Of a stretch of DNA of 64,000 nt, positions 1-13,523 are shown piece after piece; position 1 is the stretch's first letter, and every line of letters starts with the position of its first letter. The translations under genes were made by a program, and so were the position numbers. The notes under the pieces were generated by a model. That model had not been told where the DNA came from. It did not search any database and was given only the letters and a program-made list of their open reading frames with translations. The DNA lies in contig VXBA01003135.1 in NCBI GenBank assembly GCA_013399895.1, forward strand, positions 912,895-976,894, in the 5' to 3' direction. This DNA comes from Serilophus lunatus. Lineage: Eukaryota; Chordata; Aves; Passeriformes; Eurylaimidae.

Positions 1-3000
1 TTGCCTAAGCTTTGAATTTCCACAGTTATGGACTGAAGAGGACAAGTCTTTCCCTAGTGATCAGAGATAGACTTAATTTCCATATTCAGTATTTAGCTGT
101 TCCTTTTATCTATCTCTTCCCTAAAGATGATTCACACATATTATATTTGACTACCATCTAGAATTTTTCTTTGATATTATTTGGGAATTAACAGAACCAT
201 CAAAATGCTCAATAAAGCAGGACATAATCTGGGGGTTATAGTCTGTCTGTGTCAAATTCTAGAGACAACCAAAGCCTGTAGTCTTCTCTGAAAACAGAGA
301 CATCAGTGCCGTAACTATAATGAAAATAGCTTATTTTTGTTCCAGTAAATCTGTATTTGAAGCTTTTATACCACCTTCTCAACCATTTAGCTACACTAGA
401 AAGTTTTTTATTCTTCTTGCTGCATGAATCAGAATATTTTCAGCCAGAACACAAGGCTCTGAATATAAAATCCTATCCCAACATTTTCAACTATGAATTT
501 TAGCAGCCTCATGTTTCTTCTCAGATACCCACCAGACACTAAGCCCTAATTCCTACTGCTGCTACTGGCATGTTCAGCAACCTCTGAAGTCCAGAACTTC
601 TCAATTTCCTAACCCAACACCTATAAAGACAAGCCTATTTCTGCCATTAGCTCTCTTCTCAGCTTCCAGCATTTCTAAAAAACCCAATTTTCTCAGTTTC
701 AGCCTCTGAAGACCTGAAAACTACTTTCCTTCTTGGGAAAAAAAAATAAATCTTTAAAGTATCTGGTCTTAAACAATTATGAAAATTACATATATGGCCA
801 TTTTCTTTAACTATTGGGAAATATGTTCTTGTTGGTTAGTTAATCAGGACTGTGCAATGCATTAAAACAAATGAAAATCAGAACTCTGAAACTTATTACA
901 AACATAAAATTACTTCTATCATATAGGTTTTGTTTATAGATCTTAGAGAACCCATAGGAATATAAAAGCATCCTCAGCATTTTACCACTATTCACAAAAG
1001 CATGTGTAGGATCCCCTACCCAGCTCAGCAGACAGCCTAAATGCACAGTTCCAATTTTCATATTTTTAAAATGTTAAACACTCTCTTCATCCTATTAAGG
1101 CACATTTAAAATTAACTCCCAAATATGCCATTCCCATTAAACATGCCACTTTTAAAGAGCCTCTGAAATACAAAAAAAAAGAAAACCACTTTGAACTATC
1201 AGACAAACAAGGAGTGTGGAAACAGCCAGGAAATATTATATTAAGGAAATTATTTTGAGAAATGGTTAATACTTTATCCTTTTGCCAGTGTCTGTGTGTG
1301 ACTTTGGGCAATTTCCCTCTGCTGTTGTGCCCCTCCTATTTCCCACTCTTAGACTGTAAGCACTTCAGGGTAGGAAGGTAACTTACATGTTTAAGAGCTT
1401 TTATCAGCAAGCCTGAACCTGGAAGATTTTGAACAATGTTCTGAAAGAGAATTGAAAAGTATCTACAAAAGAGGAAAAAAATAAAAATGAAGTCCAGCAG
1501 TTTAGTGTCAGGACACTCATTACACTGTTAAGTAACCTTGGGCACATCACTTATACATGTGTTTTCCTTTCCATGTATAGTAGACATAACATATTCCCCT
1601 TTATGGAGCAGCAAAGCTGAGAGGCTCAGCTCATTAAAGTCTGTAAAGTTCCCAAGATTTCAAAGCGGTAGAAACCTCATGAAATGCAAGCCCAAATTAA
1701 TCCCCCAAAAGATATGCTGGCAAAAATAAGGATTATGTTCCACTTCAGCACTCCAGGAGGGCCTCTGCTAGTTTACATTAAAATGACAAATCAAAAAGAA
1801 TATCCAATGCTGAAAACAATTACTGTGAGAAATCAACAACTCATGAATTAGTCTCTAATCCAACTGTCCAAAACTCACTCAGATGATGAGCCCAAACATT
1901 GCTGGCAAAGGAACACTCAAAGAGAGTAAAGGTCTGAGGCCACAAGGCAGGGGAATTGTCACTAAGAACATACATTAAAAAAAGAAACTGCTAATACATC
2001 AGGTCTGGGGGGAAAAAAGAACAAATACTGCAAAGATTTTATGATTTCCACCCCTGAGTGTACAGGGGCTAATAGGAAAGGGTGTGAACTTCCCAATGAC
2101 ATCTCCATACGATCCTATAATTTCTAAACCAAGACAAAGATTAATTCATTAAGGTAACAGAGATGAGTTTCTGAGAACAGGACACAAACATTTTCCTCAA
2201 ATATATCAGGATTGGCACCCTGCACATGGAAATGCTGAAGATTCAGATTTTATTTTTCTGCCTCCCTTCCAAAATTCTAGGCCTCAGTTTTCTTTTCTCT
2301 TGTTTCTCTCTCTACCAAGACACCAAATGATGGCACTGCATAGCCCTAGCTTGCCCTACTTTTTTTTTAAGCAAAGAATCTATTGATGGAACTCCAGGTC
2401 CACTACACAGTAGTAAGTGATCCTGCAGTTGTGATCCTTCTGCTTGCTAAGTGCAAGGCAAGAATATGCCCAGAAAGATTTACATTTACAAAAAAAATAC
2501 ATTTTAAGTCACATTTGGCACACAGGTAATTCAACTCTTGAATGGATCATTCATGCAAAGCCAATACTGCTAAAAGACAAATCCTTTCAAAAACTGCATA
2601 AGCAAAGACAACAGGATAAGGAGTAAAATATATTTGCAAATGATCCTTCAGTATGTACCAGAAAAATGAAAACATAGTATATTTTTATTTATTGTTACTG
2701 TTAATTTTCATCTTACTTTCTTTCAAATTTTCTTCAAAGACATAAAGAAGGAGGATTTGGCTAAGACTCTGAAGAGCACCAGAAACTCACATCCAAATGT
2801 CTCAGAAGATTTAAGAACCTTCCCCCACTTTAAACATTAAGCCCTCCAAAGACTTACTAGTGTTCTGAGCGCCCAGAAAACACCACTGTTTAGCCATTAA
2901 GCATATTTCATAACATCTGCATAATTTTTTACATAAAGAACAGGTGTTTCAGTTTTTAGTCTTCAAGTTAAGCTATGATGCTTGTCCTAAAATCTAGATT

Positions 3001-4807
3001 TGACAAATTATTTGTATATTTTAATTCTGGCAGAAAACATTACATTTATTTTGACATGTCTTGTTTGTTAATTAAGTTGAATAACCTGCCTATACTTTTA
3101 CAAGGTGCTCCTCAGCCACAGCTATAACTGCAATAGCAACTCTCCACTACATTTAGATGTCCACTCACACATGCCTATAGACATAAAAGTGTCATAAATT
3201 AATACATTTTCAAGGTGACTTTCTTTAAACAGCTCAATGCAAAGATAACAAATTTTGCCTTCTGGCACTTATTCTAAGAGAACACTCATTTTGCATGAGT
3301 AAGTCTGTGTAAAAAGCAAAAAGGTGCCACTATTGCTTTTAAAAAAGAGTTGGGGAATAAAAGGAAAGGAAGTTATGTATTTTCTAAATTCCTCTATAGA
3401 TAGTATCATGGGAAATTTGGTCTGTAACTTCAACTAGACAAAATCTTGAGGTTAGCCTTGGGCTCAGCTTAGCAAAGCTCTGAGTCACTCACACAGAGGC
3501 AGAAAAATCTTTCAAGTTATCTTTGTTCACTACCTTGATCTGTCCTTTAATGTTTGAAGGAGGTTTCATGGATGTAGAAGAGAACAGCTCAGAGCACATA
3601 TCACAGGGACAGCTACAGAACTGCCAGTTTACCCTGGGATGGTGCCACCTCCTCAGGCAGCTGTTCACAAAGTGAGACAGTTTATGGTGCCAGAAGTGCA
3701 TAGACTCTGCAAACAAATACAGTTCTGCAACTGGGCAATGACAAGGAAATCTTTTCACTCACAGAACAAAGCTGACACAAGGCTCACTTCAGCTACATAA
3801 ACACAGGGAAACAGCTTAGCCTCCTAAAGTGCCTACAAATTCTCAGGAAAAAAATAGAAACATATTTCAAACATGCCCAAAGATAGTTTGGAAACAGGAT
3901 GAAAGAAGACATGTGCACTGTCTCTTCTTCCCAAAGAGCCCAATGTGCAGAACACAACATCACAATGATACAACATTTATGTTAATGGAGCTAATGCTAA
4001 AAATAGAAAAGCGGGCATTGAAATCAGTTTGTTGGCTCATGCATATGTTGAAGAATTTGCCCTCCTGATATTAAGATGTTAAAAAAGGACAGAAAAAAAA
4101 TAAAGACAAAGTTGTTCTCAAGCTTTTGAGGTAAACTCAGAACTATTGTACCAAGACAGAGGAGATGGGAAAGCCATCCAGCAACACCTACATAATACAC
4201 ACACAGATATTTATATTGCATATATAAATGGGTAAGTATATTTGCACACGTACATTTATTGCACATATTCATTTCATGATGAAATGTGTGTTGGTGATAC
4301 ATTGTGGTTTTAAGACAAAGTACAGAATCAGAGACACACAGACATGTAACACTCAGTCTTATTTTCTCAGTTTGAACCACATAAGCGACTGGAAACTTAT
4401 CTTTAAGAAAATGGTGCAATAGAATAATTTCCAAAAATGGTGCATGGACTGCATGTGGTAAGGAGTAAAATTTATGTTTAAATTGTAAGATAATATTCTT
4501 GTATATGTGAGAACTGCATTTTAGAGAGATCTCTAAACCAAACAACTGTTTTCCCTTTCTGGTCTTGTCCCTGTTGTCAGATTTGAATCTCCACACTTAA
4601 CTGAAAACCAGTTAGTATAACATTTTGTATTTGAATTATGTGAAAATAAAACTTTTTTCTAGCAATCTCTTCCTTTCAATTTCACCATGAGAAGTGTTAG
4701 AACAAATCTCTCCCTCTCATCTAAAGAAGTTCATTTTTTCCTATCTAAAAGGCAAGAGAGACAACAAACTTGCAAGAAGTATATACCTAAACTAGGAGTT
4801 TTTGCAT

Positions 4808-4879
4808 TATACCTGCATTATATATATATATATTTATATATATATACCTGCATTAAATGTACATATATATTATATATAC
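4808..4879. repeat. Interrupted AT microsatellite bracketed by a 13-base direct repeat
   Basis: Alternating TA runs occupy about 4819-4846 and 4861-4878, interrupted by TTT and by a short unique segment. The 13-base word TATACCTGCATTA occurs at 4808-4820 and again at 4843-4855, on either side of the first TA run. This looks like replication slippage that duplicated the flank together with the repeat. The 98-codon plus-strand frame crossing it (4687-4983) contains a Tyr/Ile-rich run that is only the translation of the microsatellite. Confidence 0.85.
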
Positions 4880-5211
4880 AGTGGTTGCTGTCTGAATTAA
4901 ACTTGAGAGGAAAGGTCCTCATGGTCATTGCTCTAAGTGCCTCAAAAAGAGAGCACCAGAAATGTAAAGAAAAGAAATGTTAATGAGAGATTAATCCATT
5001 AGAAATAATTAGACAGGTCATCTTTTATTTTCAGTATATGTAGTCCTTGAACAACTATTCTGAGAATAAGACTTCTGGTTATCAGAGTATTATGATAACC
5101 ACGCCAAAAAAATAATTGCTAAGAAATAAATATCATGTTACAACTAATTTTCATATGCAGTTTATGGATTTTTATTTTATTCCTTCTTTCCCCAAGAAAT
5201 CAGTGTACTCA

Positions 5212-5245
5212 CAGATTTTCATGAGAGTCAGATTTTCATGAGAGT
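5212..5245. repeat. 17-base perfect tandem duplication
   Basis: The word CAGATTTTCATGAGAGT is present twice, head to tail with no spacer, at 5212-5228 and 5229-5245. The two copies are identical, so the duplication is either recent or polymorphic. No function is implied. Confidence 0.95.
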
Positions 5246-8200
5246 TCAGATCTCATTTTGGCAACCAAATGAGAACCAGACTTCGCTAAGAGCTCGGTGC
5301 CTTGCAGAACAGGAACTGTGAGGAGTTGAGCTATTTTGAAAATATAGCAGCTGCTGTGTAGGCTGGGAATATAAAATTCTGGTCCCAAGCTCTTTAAAAA
5401 CCTGGCCTTACCTAAGTAACAGTACGATAAGCAAGAACCCTGTCTAGGAAATGACAGTTTCTTCTGCAATGTCTTTTGTCCTACTGAAAACTTACACTTT
5501 TAGTGCATTTCAAGAACATTGCATTACCATCTTTGCCACCAAGCACCTTCAGGTGCCTCCAGGTACAGCTCCGACCTTTTCAACAAATCATTCTTTGGGG
5601 CAAAAAGGTTATTTTTCTTCTCCTGGTTTAACAGTAAAGTTGCCTCATTACTCATTTTAAACTGAAATAATGTTTAGTATTTGTCTCAGGACCTCAGAGT
5701 GTTGTGCCAGTGTAACCCCAATGGTCAGTGCCTGTCACCTATCCCCATCCAGGTACAATATTAACAATTTATAAAAAAATAGACACATTATTTCTGAAAA
5801 TCAACTGGAGTGTGCTCTTGCTCTTTCTCAGTCTCTTTAATTATGACATTTTAATATATATTTTTAAATGCTAGTAATTATTACTACAATATTACTTTTC
5901 TGAAATGTTATAATCTCAGTCACCTCATTAAAAAAAAAACAGCTGAGAAACAGAATAGGTTGATTGGTGCTTTGGATACACTCGGATTACAGCAGTACTT
6001 TTTTCACTTAATTCCAAAAGCATCAACTGTTAAAATACTTAATTTTCACAATTTCTTCATGATAGATGTTGCCATTTTCACTATACCAACTTTCTTTTCA
6101 GAAACTTTTTTGGGCAAAATGCTTTGGTTTTGAAACATGTTTTTAAATGAAGAATTAAACTATCACAAATCATTGCAGAAAGTTTTTGATACCTCAATAA
6201 TTTAAGCAAGCTCCCTTATAGTTTTCTACAGGTTTTCTTAATTTTTTTGGTGTTTTTTGAAACTAAGAGATAGAGTATGGCTTATGAAAAATAGTCCACC
6301 AATATATACAGTCTTCAAAAGTCCTTAACAATTTCATAATAATGACTGGAAAAGGTGTCCATATGTGTAAACCAGAAGAGCAGAGATAATCCTGATTTGT
6401 GTCAATAGAAGATGAAGTATTTTAAACACACATCAAGAGAGACCTCTAGAGATGTGTAATCAGTGCTTTAAATCTTTTGAAAAAGTTACAGTCAGAAGAA
6501 ATCCAGATGAGGTTTCCAGCTTGAGCTAACATTCCTAAATGCTTCACTTGAATTGCACTGACACAACCAACCATCTAAATTCAGGCAATAAACTTTAGTT
6601 CATGCAACAGCCCTGTGAAAAAATATTTTGAAGACATGTAAGATTTTCTTGGTTTAAACATGAACTGAAAAGTCTCTAAACCAATTATATTAGCAAAATT
6701 ATCACCACCACTAGACAACTACATTCCTCGTGGTATTTTTAAATATATTTTAAATTTAATTCCAGTTGCCACATAAATTATTATGTGCATTTTGTAATCA
6801 TGCATCTCTAATCAGCTTTAGATCCCAAATTACATTTGTCTGGAAAGTTTCAAGCATTTAACTGCAGAGTCATGAACTGAGGCCTTCGCAGGGACATGGG
6901 AGCACATCCAGTGCAATGTAACTGCTGAAATACAAGCAGCTCCTCCCCTATCCAGGCTACATGGAATAATAATAATCCTTTAAATTTTTCACTAAAGAAA
7001 CTGTATAAAAAAGCTTTTGGAATCACTCCTTCAAAAGCTAACAGGAAACTGAAATTCCTGCAAACATGAGGACTAAGTAGATGAAGTTAAGCATTTCAGC
7101 ACCTTCAGAATGGCAGTTTCTGAGCATGGAAGGTGTCACTCATGTGGAACCACAGCTCCATGTATCCATCCAGAGACCAAGCACCTGTAGATCCAAACAC
7201 TGAGTACAGCAGAGCTCAAGGAACAAACATTCCCCTGGATCCACACTAGCACAGCACTTACTCTGCCTCTTTCCATCAGTACACCTTTCTTGCACACTCA
7301 CTGAAGGAACAGACTGCACTAAAGTTAATTTGAAGTCACTTCGATTAATTTGCCACTCCCCCCTCTTTTCTCTTGACAATTAGCTGGGATACATAACCTG
7401 AATTTTAAAACCAAACTACAAGAGTACTGTATAAGTGACTTACTCTGGAACAGAGACTTTCTCTTTTCTTTTAGTTGAGCTAATCTGCTCTGACAGAAGA
7501 GGGCTCTGTGAAACCAGCAAGTGAGTCTTCCAAATATGAAGCAGTAACCCAAATGTCAATTACTTTTCCAACAGCAGACAAATTGCTGGCACACTAATGC
7601 AATTTAAGGACAATAATTAGATAACAGGACTACAGAGTGTACCAGGTGACAGAGGTTCTGAGATAATAGAATCTAGTGTCCTACTTCTTAAATATTAACA
7701 TCATTCCATCTCAGTCAATCGGTTTATGGTAATTTTAAAAGGGCAAGGCAAATTCTTTTTATTGCTAATAATATTGTGCTTCTCCAGCATTAGCTTTGAA
7801 GGTTAGCAATTTACAGGGTCAAACCTTAATTATATTATTTCCATTTTATTTACTTTTCTTTTTTAATCTCTCCTCTTTGAAGACTTTTTCTATTACAGAA
7901 ATTTCAAGGCACTTGATTTAAAAAAATGAAACTCCTGAAATGAGAGTTCACTGCACACTACAAAGGAGCCATTTCATCACAACACACGTAATCTCTTTAT
8001 ATCATACCCATTTAGAAACACTTCAACTTTTCCCATAATCACATTCTACTCTAAGTGGTTTGGTAAACTGTATGTTAGGTAATCCACGATGACACAAAAC
8101 TTATCTAAGATTTTGCAAAATAAACACAGTTAAGAGGCTCTCCACAACTGTTCCAAGAAGAAACTTCCTTGCTTTAGTTAAAAGCATCCAGATCACATTT

Positions 8201-9769
8201 GCATCACAAATTTATATTGGAATATTCTTCCCCCATCTTTTTTTCCCCAATAGTCAGCTATGGGACCCCAGTTTTCAATGAAATCTGTGTTATTCCCTGC
8301 ACTACACCTCCTTTCACCCATAAAACTAATACCCACTAACATACTGAAATATCTCCACTCTGATCAGAAAGACCAACTCTAGGACAAAAGAGGAATTTAC
8401 CTGGATTAATGTTTAGCTTCTCGACCAAGACCTTATCAAGAATGCAAATTCCTATTCGTTGTTTGGTTTTAACATTTTCTAGCGAATAAAGACAGAAATT
8501 TAATCATAATCCATACCATGAGATACTGTGTTTCAAAACACACTTTATCCCTTCTTAAATAAAAGACAAAGCTTTAAGGGCTTTATTAACAAACAACCAA
8601 ATCAACTGACTTCCAGAAACATCTTTGCAAGTCTCCCAAAGTCATACTTGTATTCTTCAATTGAAAACAAAAAAGCCTTGTGAAATACGGTTTTGCATAT
8701 TCTGAAGTGTTTGGTAACAGACATATGGAAAGGTTGCAATCAATTGTACAGGTTTTGGTCATTAAGTCTACGGCATTTCAATTGGGAGATATTCAGCTTG
8801 AGTACCATGGTTTGAATGCTGGTTTGCTACATGCTGTGGGTGGGGAAAGGAAAACACTGAGAAAATTCTTTCCTAGTCCCGTGGGTTCTGTGAATACACA
8901 AAACCAAGTAGCCCTGTTCCTGTATCACTGTGGTAATTTGTAAAAACACACTTTGCTCACTTTTTGTCACATACAAATACTATTTTTGTTTCTCATGTGT
9001 CCCTTGGCTACATTACAGAAAATGACAATGATAATTAACTACAACTGTAATTTGTTATTCTACTGTTGATAGGGTATATAAGGCACTGTCTATATTTTCT
9101 TAGTTCTTCCAAAACTGATACCAAATACTGGTCAAAAATATGTTATTACCTGACAAGGCTATAAAATCTCTACTCTTAGTTCCCCTATTTATCCATGTGC
9201 AGTTTGCTTACATTAGGAAAGAGATCGGTGAATATAGTACAATTTATCTAGATATTACCTTATTATTTCTTTTCCAGAGGAAAGTCCTTGTTCATTTTGA
9301 TTTGCAATGAATATAGATTTGAGAAACTTGCAATATAATGCATTTACCATTCTGTGGATTTGGGTATCAGAGGGGTTCTATCTGACAAAGACCTTCAAGA
9401 CCCTCAGCCAAAAGAACCAAAACCCTAACAAACCCGTGGTTATTACTTTATATCCCTGTGAAAGTGTCTTTCAGAAATAACAAATGTTCAAACATGTACA
9501 AAGCAGTTCACCATACAGCAGGTAGAAAAAAAATGGAGTTACTTTTTTACTACTTTAATTACAAGTAGGACATACATTTGTCTTAAAATGAGATTAAAAC
9601 TGTCATGTCTTCAGTACAAATAAGAAACCTTGAGGTGAGCACAGCTCTCTGGGATTCATGAGCCTCCTTAGTTCTATCTGTTTATCACACAGTGCCTCAG
9701 GAAAATTCTTTGCTCACAAAACATTTTGAGGAAAATTTTTATTAAAGTAAGTAAACAAACACCTTCCCA

Positions 9770-10000
9770 AGTCCATGGGAATGTCCTCCAGATTTCTGGA
9801 GGAGCTAGTAGAGAGTGTCCTCGCTGTCACGTCCATCATCTACCACAGGTCTTGGGAGAGCCCTGCTGAATGGAAGCTGGTCAACATTATTCTAGCCTTA
9901 AAAAAGGGCATGAGGAAAGACCCCAGAGACTTACAGATGTGTCAGTCTAACCTCAGTGCCCAGGAAATTCTGAAGATTATACTATAGACTACTCAGGGGG
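9770..10000 (+). mobile_element. CR1 LINE fragment, reverse-transcriptase region of ORF2 (decayed)
   Basis: A 70-codon frame at 9775-9987 resembles the N-terminal part of the reverse transcriptase of avian CR1 non-LTR retrotransposons. Visible landmarks are SIIYHRSW at residues 20-27, EWKLVN at 32-37, LKKG at 42-45 and RKDP at 47-50. They are followed by a degraded version of the family's RPVSLTS-V-GKI segment (here MCQSNLSAQEILKII). In CR1 this region precedes the catalytic palm motifs, which are absent here, so the copy is a short internal fragment with no activity. The ATG is incidental; similarity begins near 9780 and fades near 10000. The plus orientation is opposite to the CR1 pieces at 11.5 and 19.2 kb, so these are separate insertions. 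The assignment rests on recalled family features, not on an alignment. Confidence 0.85.
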
Positions 10001-11541
10001 GCTCAGGTCCCCTCTATGGCATCCATTCCTTGGATGTGTGAGCCTCTCCCATCACAGTCACAATATGCAAAATAGATATTATAAAAAGTAGAGAAAATAG
10101 TCTGTAAAAATAAATTACAGAAAAGATTTGGAAATGGGCACTGCTATGAGAAGAATAATTACACCTGATACACACCTATACTCCAGGCATGCATAATTTT
10201 AAACCCACTGCTTTCAGTAGTGAAGTGAAAAAAAAAAAAAAAAGAAGGAAGAAATGGAAGGGACAGCAGGAAAGCATACTAAAGAAGTTACCAGGACAGT
10301 AATTAGAAAAGGCATAACTTAGTATAAGGCACAACAAGCAATATGTGTTAATAACACAGTAACACATTATATAATTTGATTTTTTTCATTGATATAATTC
10401 CATTAAACAGCCAACCCCAAATAACCATAGAAAAAAAAAATTGATACCATTCCCATACACATCTTCCTATTAAGTAAACTGAACCTAACAGACAGCCTTT
10501 CCATGAGGTTTTTCAGTTCCATATGTATCAAGATTGATAAATCATTTTCCATTCCTCTAAGTACAAGTGCCTTCTTAGTTCTTATGGATAGAAAAAAACC
10601 CCACTTTTTTGGACAATGAAAAATTCTGTCTTTATTCTTTTCTTCTTCCTACTCCTTTTCACACAATCCCTACTCTACAGCCCAGGATAATGAAAAGTGA
10701 ATATAAATGAAATAAAGGGACTTCCATCTACTTCTATGAGGAAAATAGTGTCTTCTTTTTTTTGTAATCCAACATCTCATTTCAAAAATGAAATACCTTC
10801 AAGACTTCCATGCTTTTAAAAGTATATGTCTGGTTCTATAAGAGTGGTCTAAGAAAATCACATTTTATAAAATGAAAGTCCTAGATTTGTTGTTTTCACT
10901 ATTTTCCCTACCTCATTATCTACTTGGTTTCGATTATTTCATAAATACTCATTAAATACTCATGTTTTCTGTCTCCAAAATAGAGAAGGTAAAATTTTCT
11001 TCATTCTGTATTTATAAAAGCATAAACCACTGTAGCCTCTTTCTAGAGGTCTCTGCAGCTCTAAATAACATAAATACTCCTAAGTCTCCTTCAACTATTC
11101 AGTTCTGAAATCATAAAACCTCCCTGGAAATAATGAAATAATAGACTCCCTCATACGTAAAAGTTACATCAAGGATTTATATTGTGCTAAAATTTGTGCA
11201 CATATCTTTCATTTTAGTCTTTCCCTTAAAATAATTAAAAGTATATAGCCAAAGCCCATTCCAAATGGTACAACATACAGACAACAGAACAAATACATGA
11301 GTTTGAATTCTTCTTTTTATTTGCCTTTGGTTTAGAATAATGTCAAATATGACGTATCCTGCTGGGTGTCTCAGTTACTCTGACATTGCAATTGGGATTT
11401 ACATCTTTGTGCTGAGGCAAGTAGGTTAAATTGCTTCTACTGTGACATTTGTTAGTTCTGCATGGTATTTCCTTCCATGAACACGCAGTGTTCACTATTC
11501 TCATTTCTTTGCTCCCCATTTCTGTTTCTCTCATATTTCCC
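10001..11541. other. AT-rich noncoding DNA between two CR1 fragments
   Basis: No gene or RNA is recognised. The stretch contains a 16-base A run at 10228-10243 followed by a purine-rich segment, and a 10-base A run near 10431. Neither A run follows a recognisable retrocopy, so I treat them as simple sequence. Short open frames (for example the 63-codon minus frame over the A run) are compositional. Confidence 0.65.
10228..10243. repeat. Poly(A) tract, 16 bases
   Basis: An uninterrupted run of 16 A is followed by GAAGGAAGAAATGGAAGG, a purine-rich continuation. No transcript-like body lies upstream, so it is not taken as the tail of a retrocopy. Confidence 0.9.
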
Positions 11542-11642
11542 AGGATCACAGAATGGCTGACTTTGAAAGGGACCTCTGGAGATCACAGTCCATCCCCCCT
11601 GCTCAGGGCAGGGTCAGCCAGAGCAGTGCTGAACAAACCAAG
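11542..11642 (-). mobile_element. CR1 LINE 3' end, truncated, minus strand
   Basis: Read on the plus strand, this is the well-known antisense start of an avian CR1 3' untranslated region. It has ATCACAGAATGG, then a stretch matching the GGAAGGGACCTCTGGAGATCA block, then CCCCCCTGCTCAGGGCAGGGTCA, a near-canonical consensus run. The element's 3' terminus is therefore at about 11542 and its body runs to lower identity and ends near 11642. That leaves about 100 bases of a repeat whose full length is several kilobases. Such 5' truncation is normal for CR1. The overlapping open frames on both strands (11449-11658, 11614-11844) are not genes. Confidence 0.9.
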
Positions 11643-13490
11643 CAAGCTTCAAAAATAAAACTCTAGAAACAATTTCTGAGAAGAGAAGAAGGGAAAGAAC
11701 ATCACTGCTTAAAGTGCCAGGAAATCCATGGGAAAGACGCTGAGGATGTAACTGAGGGGAGTTTGTGGGTGCAGGACTGAAATGCTTCCCTTCCCTCTCT
11801 AGAGCACTTGATTGCCTGTAGCTGGCAGGAAACCCTGCAGTCATCTGAGGTGTTACTTAAACATGAGCTGTCAGTGTCTCTTCTAGACAAGAAAAAGAAA
11901 AAAGAAACAAGAAAAAGAAGGCAGACAGTGAAGCCAAAAATCAATGTAGTTCAGTAACTAACCAGAGAAAGCAGCAACAGGACTAATAGGGAAGATGGAA
12001 ATATTTAGGAAAACCTTCTAAAGAATGCCATACTGTTTTGAGAGACCACAGAGGCACACATCACCAGAAAAATACATCTCAATGAAAACTGGATAAGCAG
12101 CAGTTTCTCCCTTGTAGTAAGAAATAACTTGCTTAGCTTTAAGGAGTGCAGAATGACTGAAGAAAGGAAGAGGAAAGAAAAGGGATATCAGGATTCGGAA
12201 AATATATGATAGAGAAAAGAGGGAGAGACAATAACGGATGGGGTATGATGAGATGATAAAATGGAGAGTACAGAAGAGAACAAGACAACACAGTGGGAAA
12301 ACAAAACAGGGATCAGGTTTTACAGATGAATCTGAGTCAAGAATTTATGGAATTATTGTCATAAGATGAAAAAGGGGATGGCACAAACAAATAAGGAGAA
12401 AAGCCAGTGACTTCAAACATAGAAGAAGGTAACAGCTGCTATCCTGTTTCACTAAGTTGGATCATTTACCACATCCATATTTCAAATAGTAATTAATTAA
12501 GTTGTACTGGAGCCAACAACAGCAGGGACTCTTTTATTAATGAATGCATAGATTAGATAAACAACTGTGCAGAAGATGAATTTTACTAGTAAACTTTAGC
12601 ATTACCATTTCCTATAAGAATAAAGATACATAAAACTGTGTCTCCAAAGATTTTAAAGGTATGAAAAGTATGAAACCAGATATGATCTTCATCAGCAAAA
12701 GTTCTTCCATGTGACCATGACTGAATGATTCAAAAGAACTATCAAATTTTGCAATACTTCATCATACATGGGTAATATTTTAGGATTTCAAGGGAAAAAA
12801 AATTAAAAGCCATAAAAAACCACAAACCATCCACCAAAAAACTTAACTTCCCCCAACCCAAACAAATCAAAAGGATGCATTTTTCTACACTAAGCTGTAG
12901 TAAATTGGAGTGATTTTCTGAGAATAATCAGAATGCACTGGCTGCCATTCAATATGCAAACAAGTCTAATTGCTCTATCTGGCTCGTACCAAAATGTTTG
13001 ACTTCTCTCACAGATCAGTTTTCATATTTTACTGTAAGCAATGATGGACTCTGGAATACTGGGTGTACATGTTTTGTTGATCCATTTCAAAGCTGCAAAT
13101 ACCAGAAATGTACATGCAGACCTACCTCTCAGAAGATGGGATAAGCAACCTTTCCTCAAAAACCTCTTACCAGATTGAAACCACCCAGCTGGAGCCTTTG
13201 ATTGTGAGTGTCCATGGGCCCTTCTCTCTTTTTTGGGCAACAGTTACGCCCTATTTTTGGAACTAGGGTCTAGTTTCTTGCTCAGAAAGCTGAATTCAGC
13301 TATAGGCTGCTATTCCATTCCTTTATTAAGTATCCTTCAACACATTTAGTATCCAAAAATTTATTCATCGTAAGGAAGGAGTTTGGATACCAAACTTTTT
13401 ATAGTTTCTCTCTAAGTTTTCTCTGTCCTAAGTGCTGGCATTTAAGTCACCCATAAAGCTGAAATAAAAGGTTGTATTTTTCAACTTTCT

Positions 13491-13523
13491 AGGAAGGAAG
13501 GATGAAAGGAAGGACAGAAGGAT
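13491..13523. repeat. Degenerate GGAA simple repeat
   Basis: Imperfect AGGA/GGAA units run through this span with a few substitutions. A second, shorter GGAA tract is at 19033-19047. Both are simple sequence. Confidence 0.8.

Larger units (their letters stand above)
1..9764. other. AT-rich noncoding DNA, no gene recognised
   Basis: This stretch has the composition of avian intronic or intergenic sequence. Open frames are short and encode no family I recognise. The longest is a 190-codon minus-strand frame at 4024-4596, discussed in the findings. Internal landmarks are an AT microsatellite near 4.82 kb and a 17-base tandem duplication at 5212-5245, both listed separately. I see no CR1, LTR, tRNA or other RNA gene in this part. 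It could contain conserved regulatory elements, but these cannot be identified without cross-species alignment. Confidence 0.7.
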
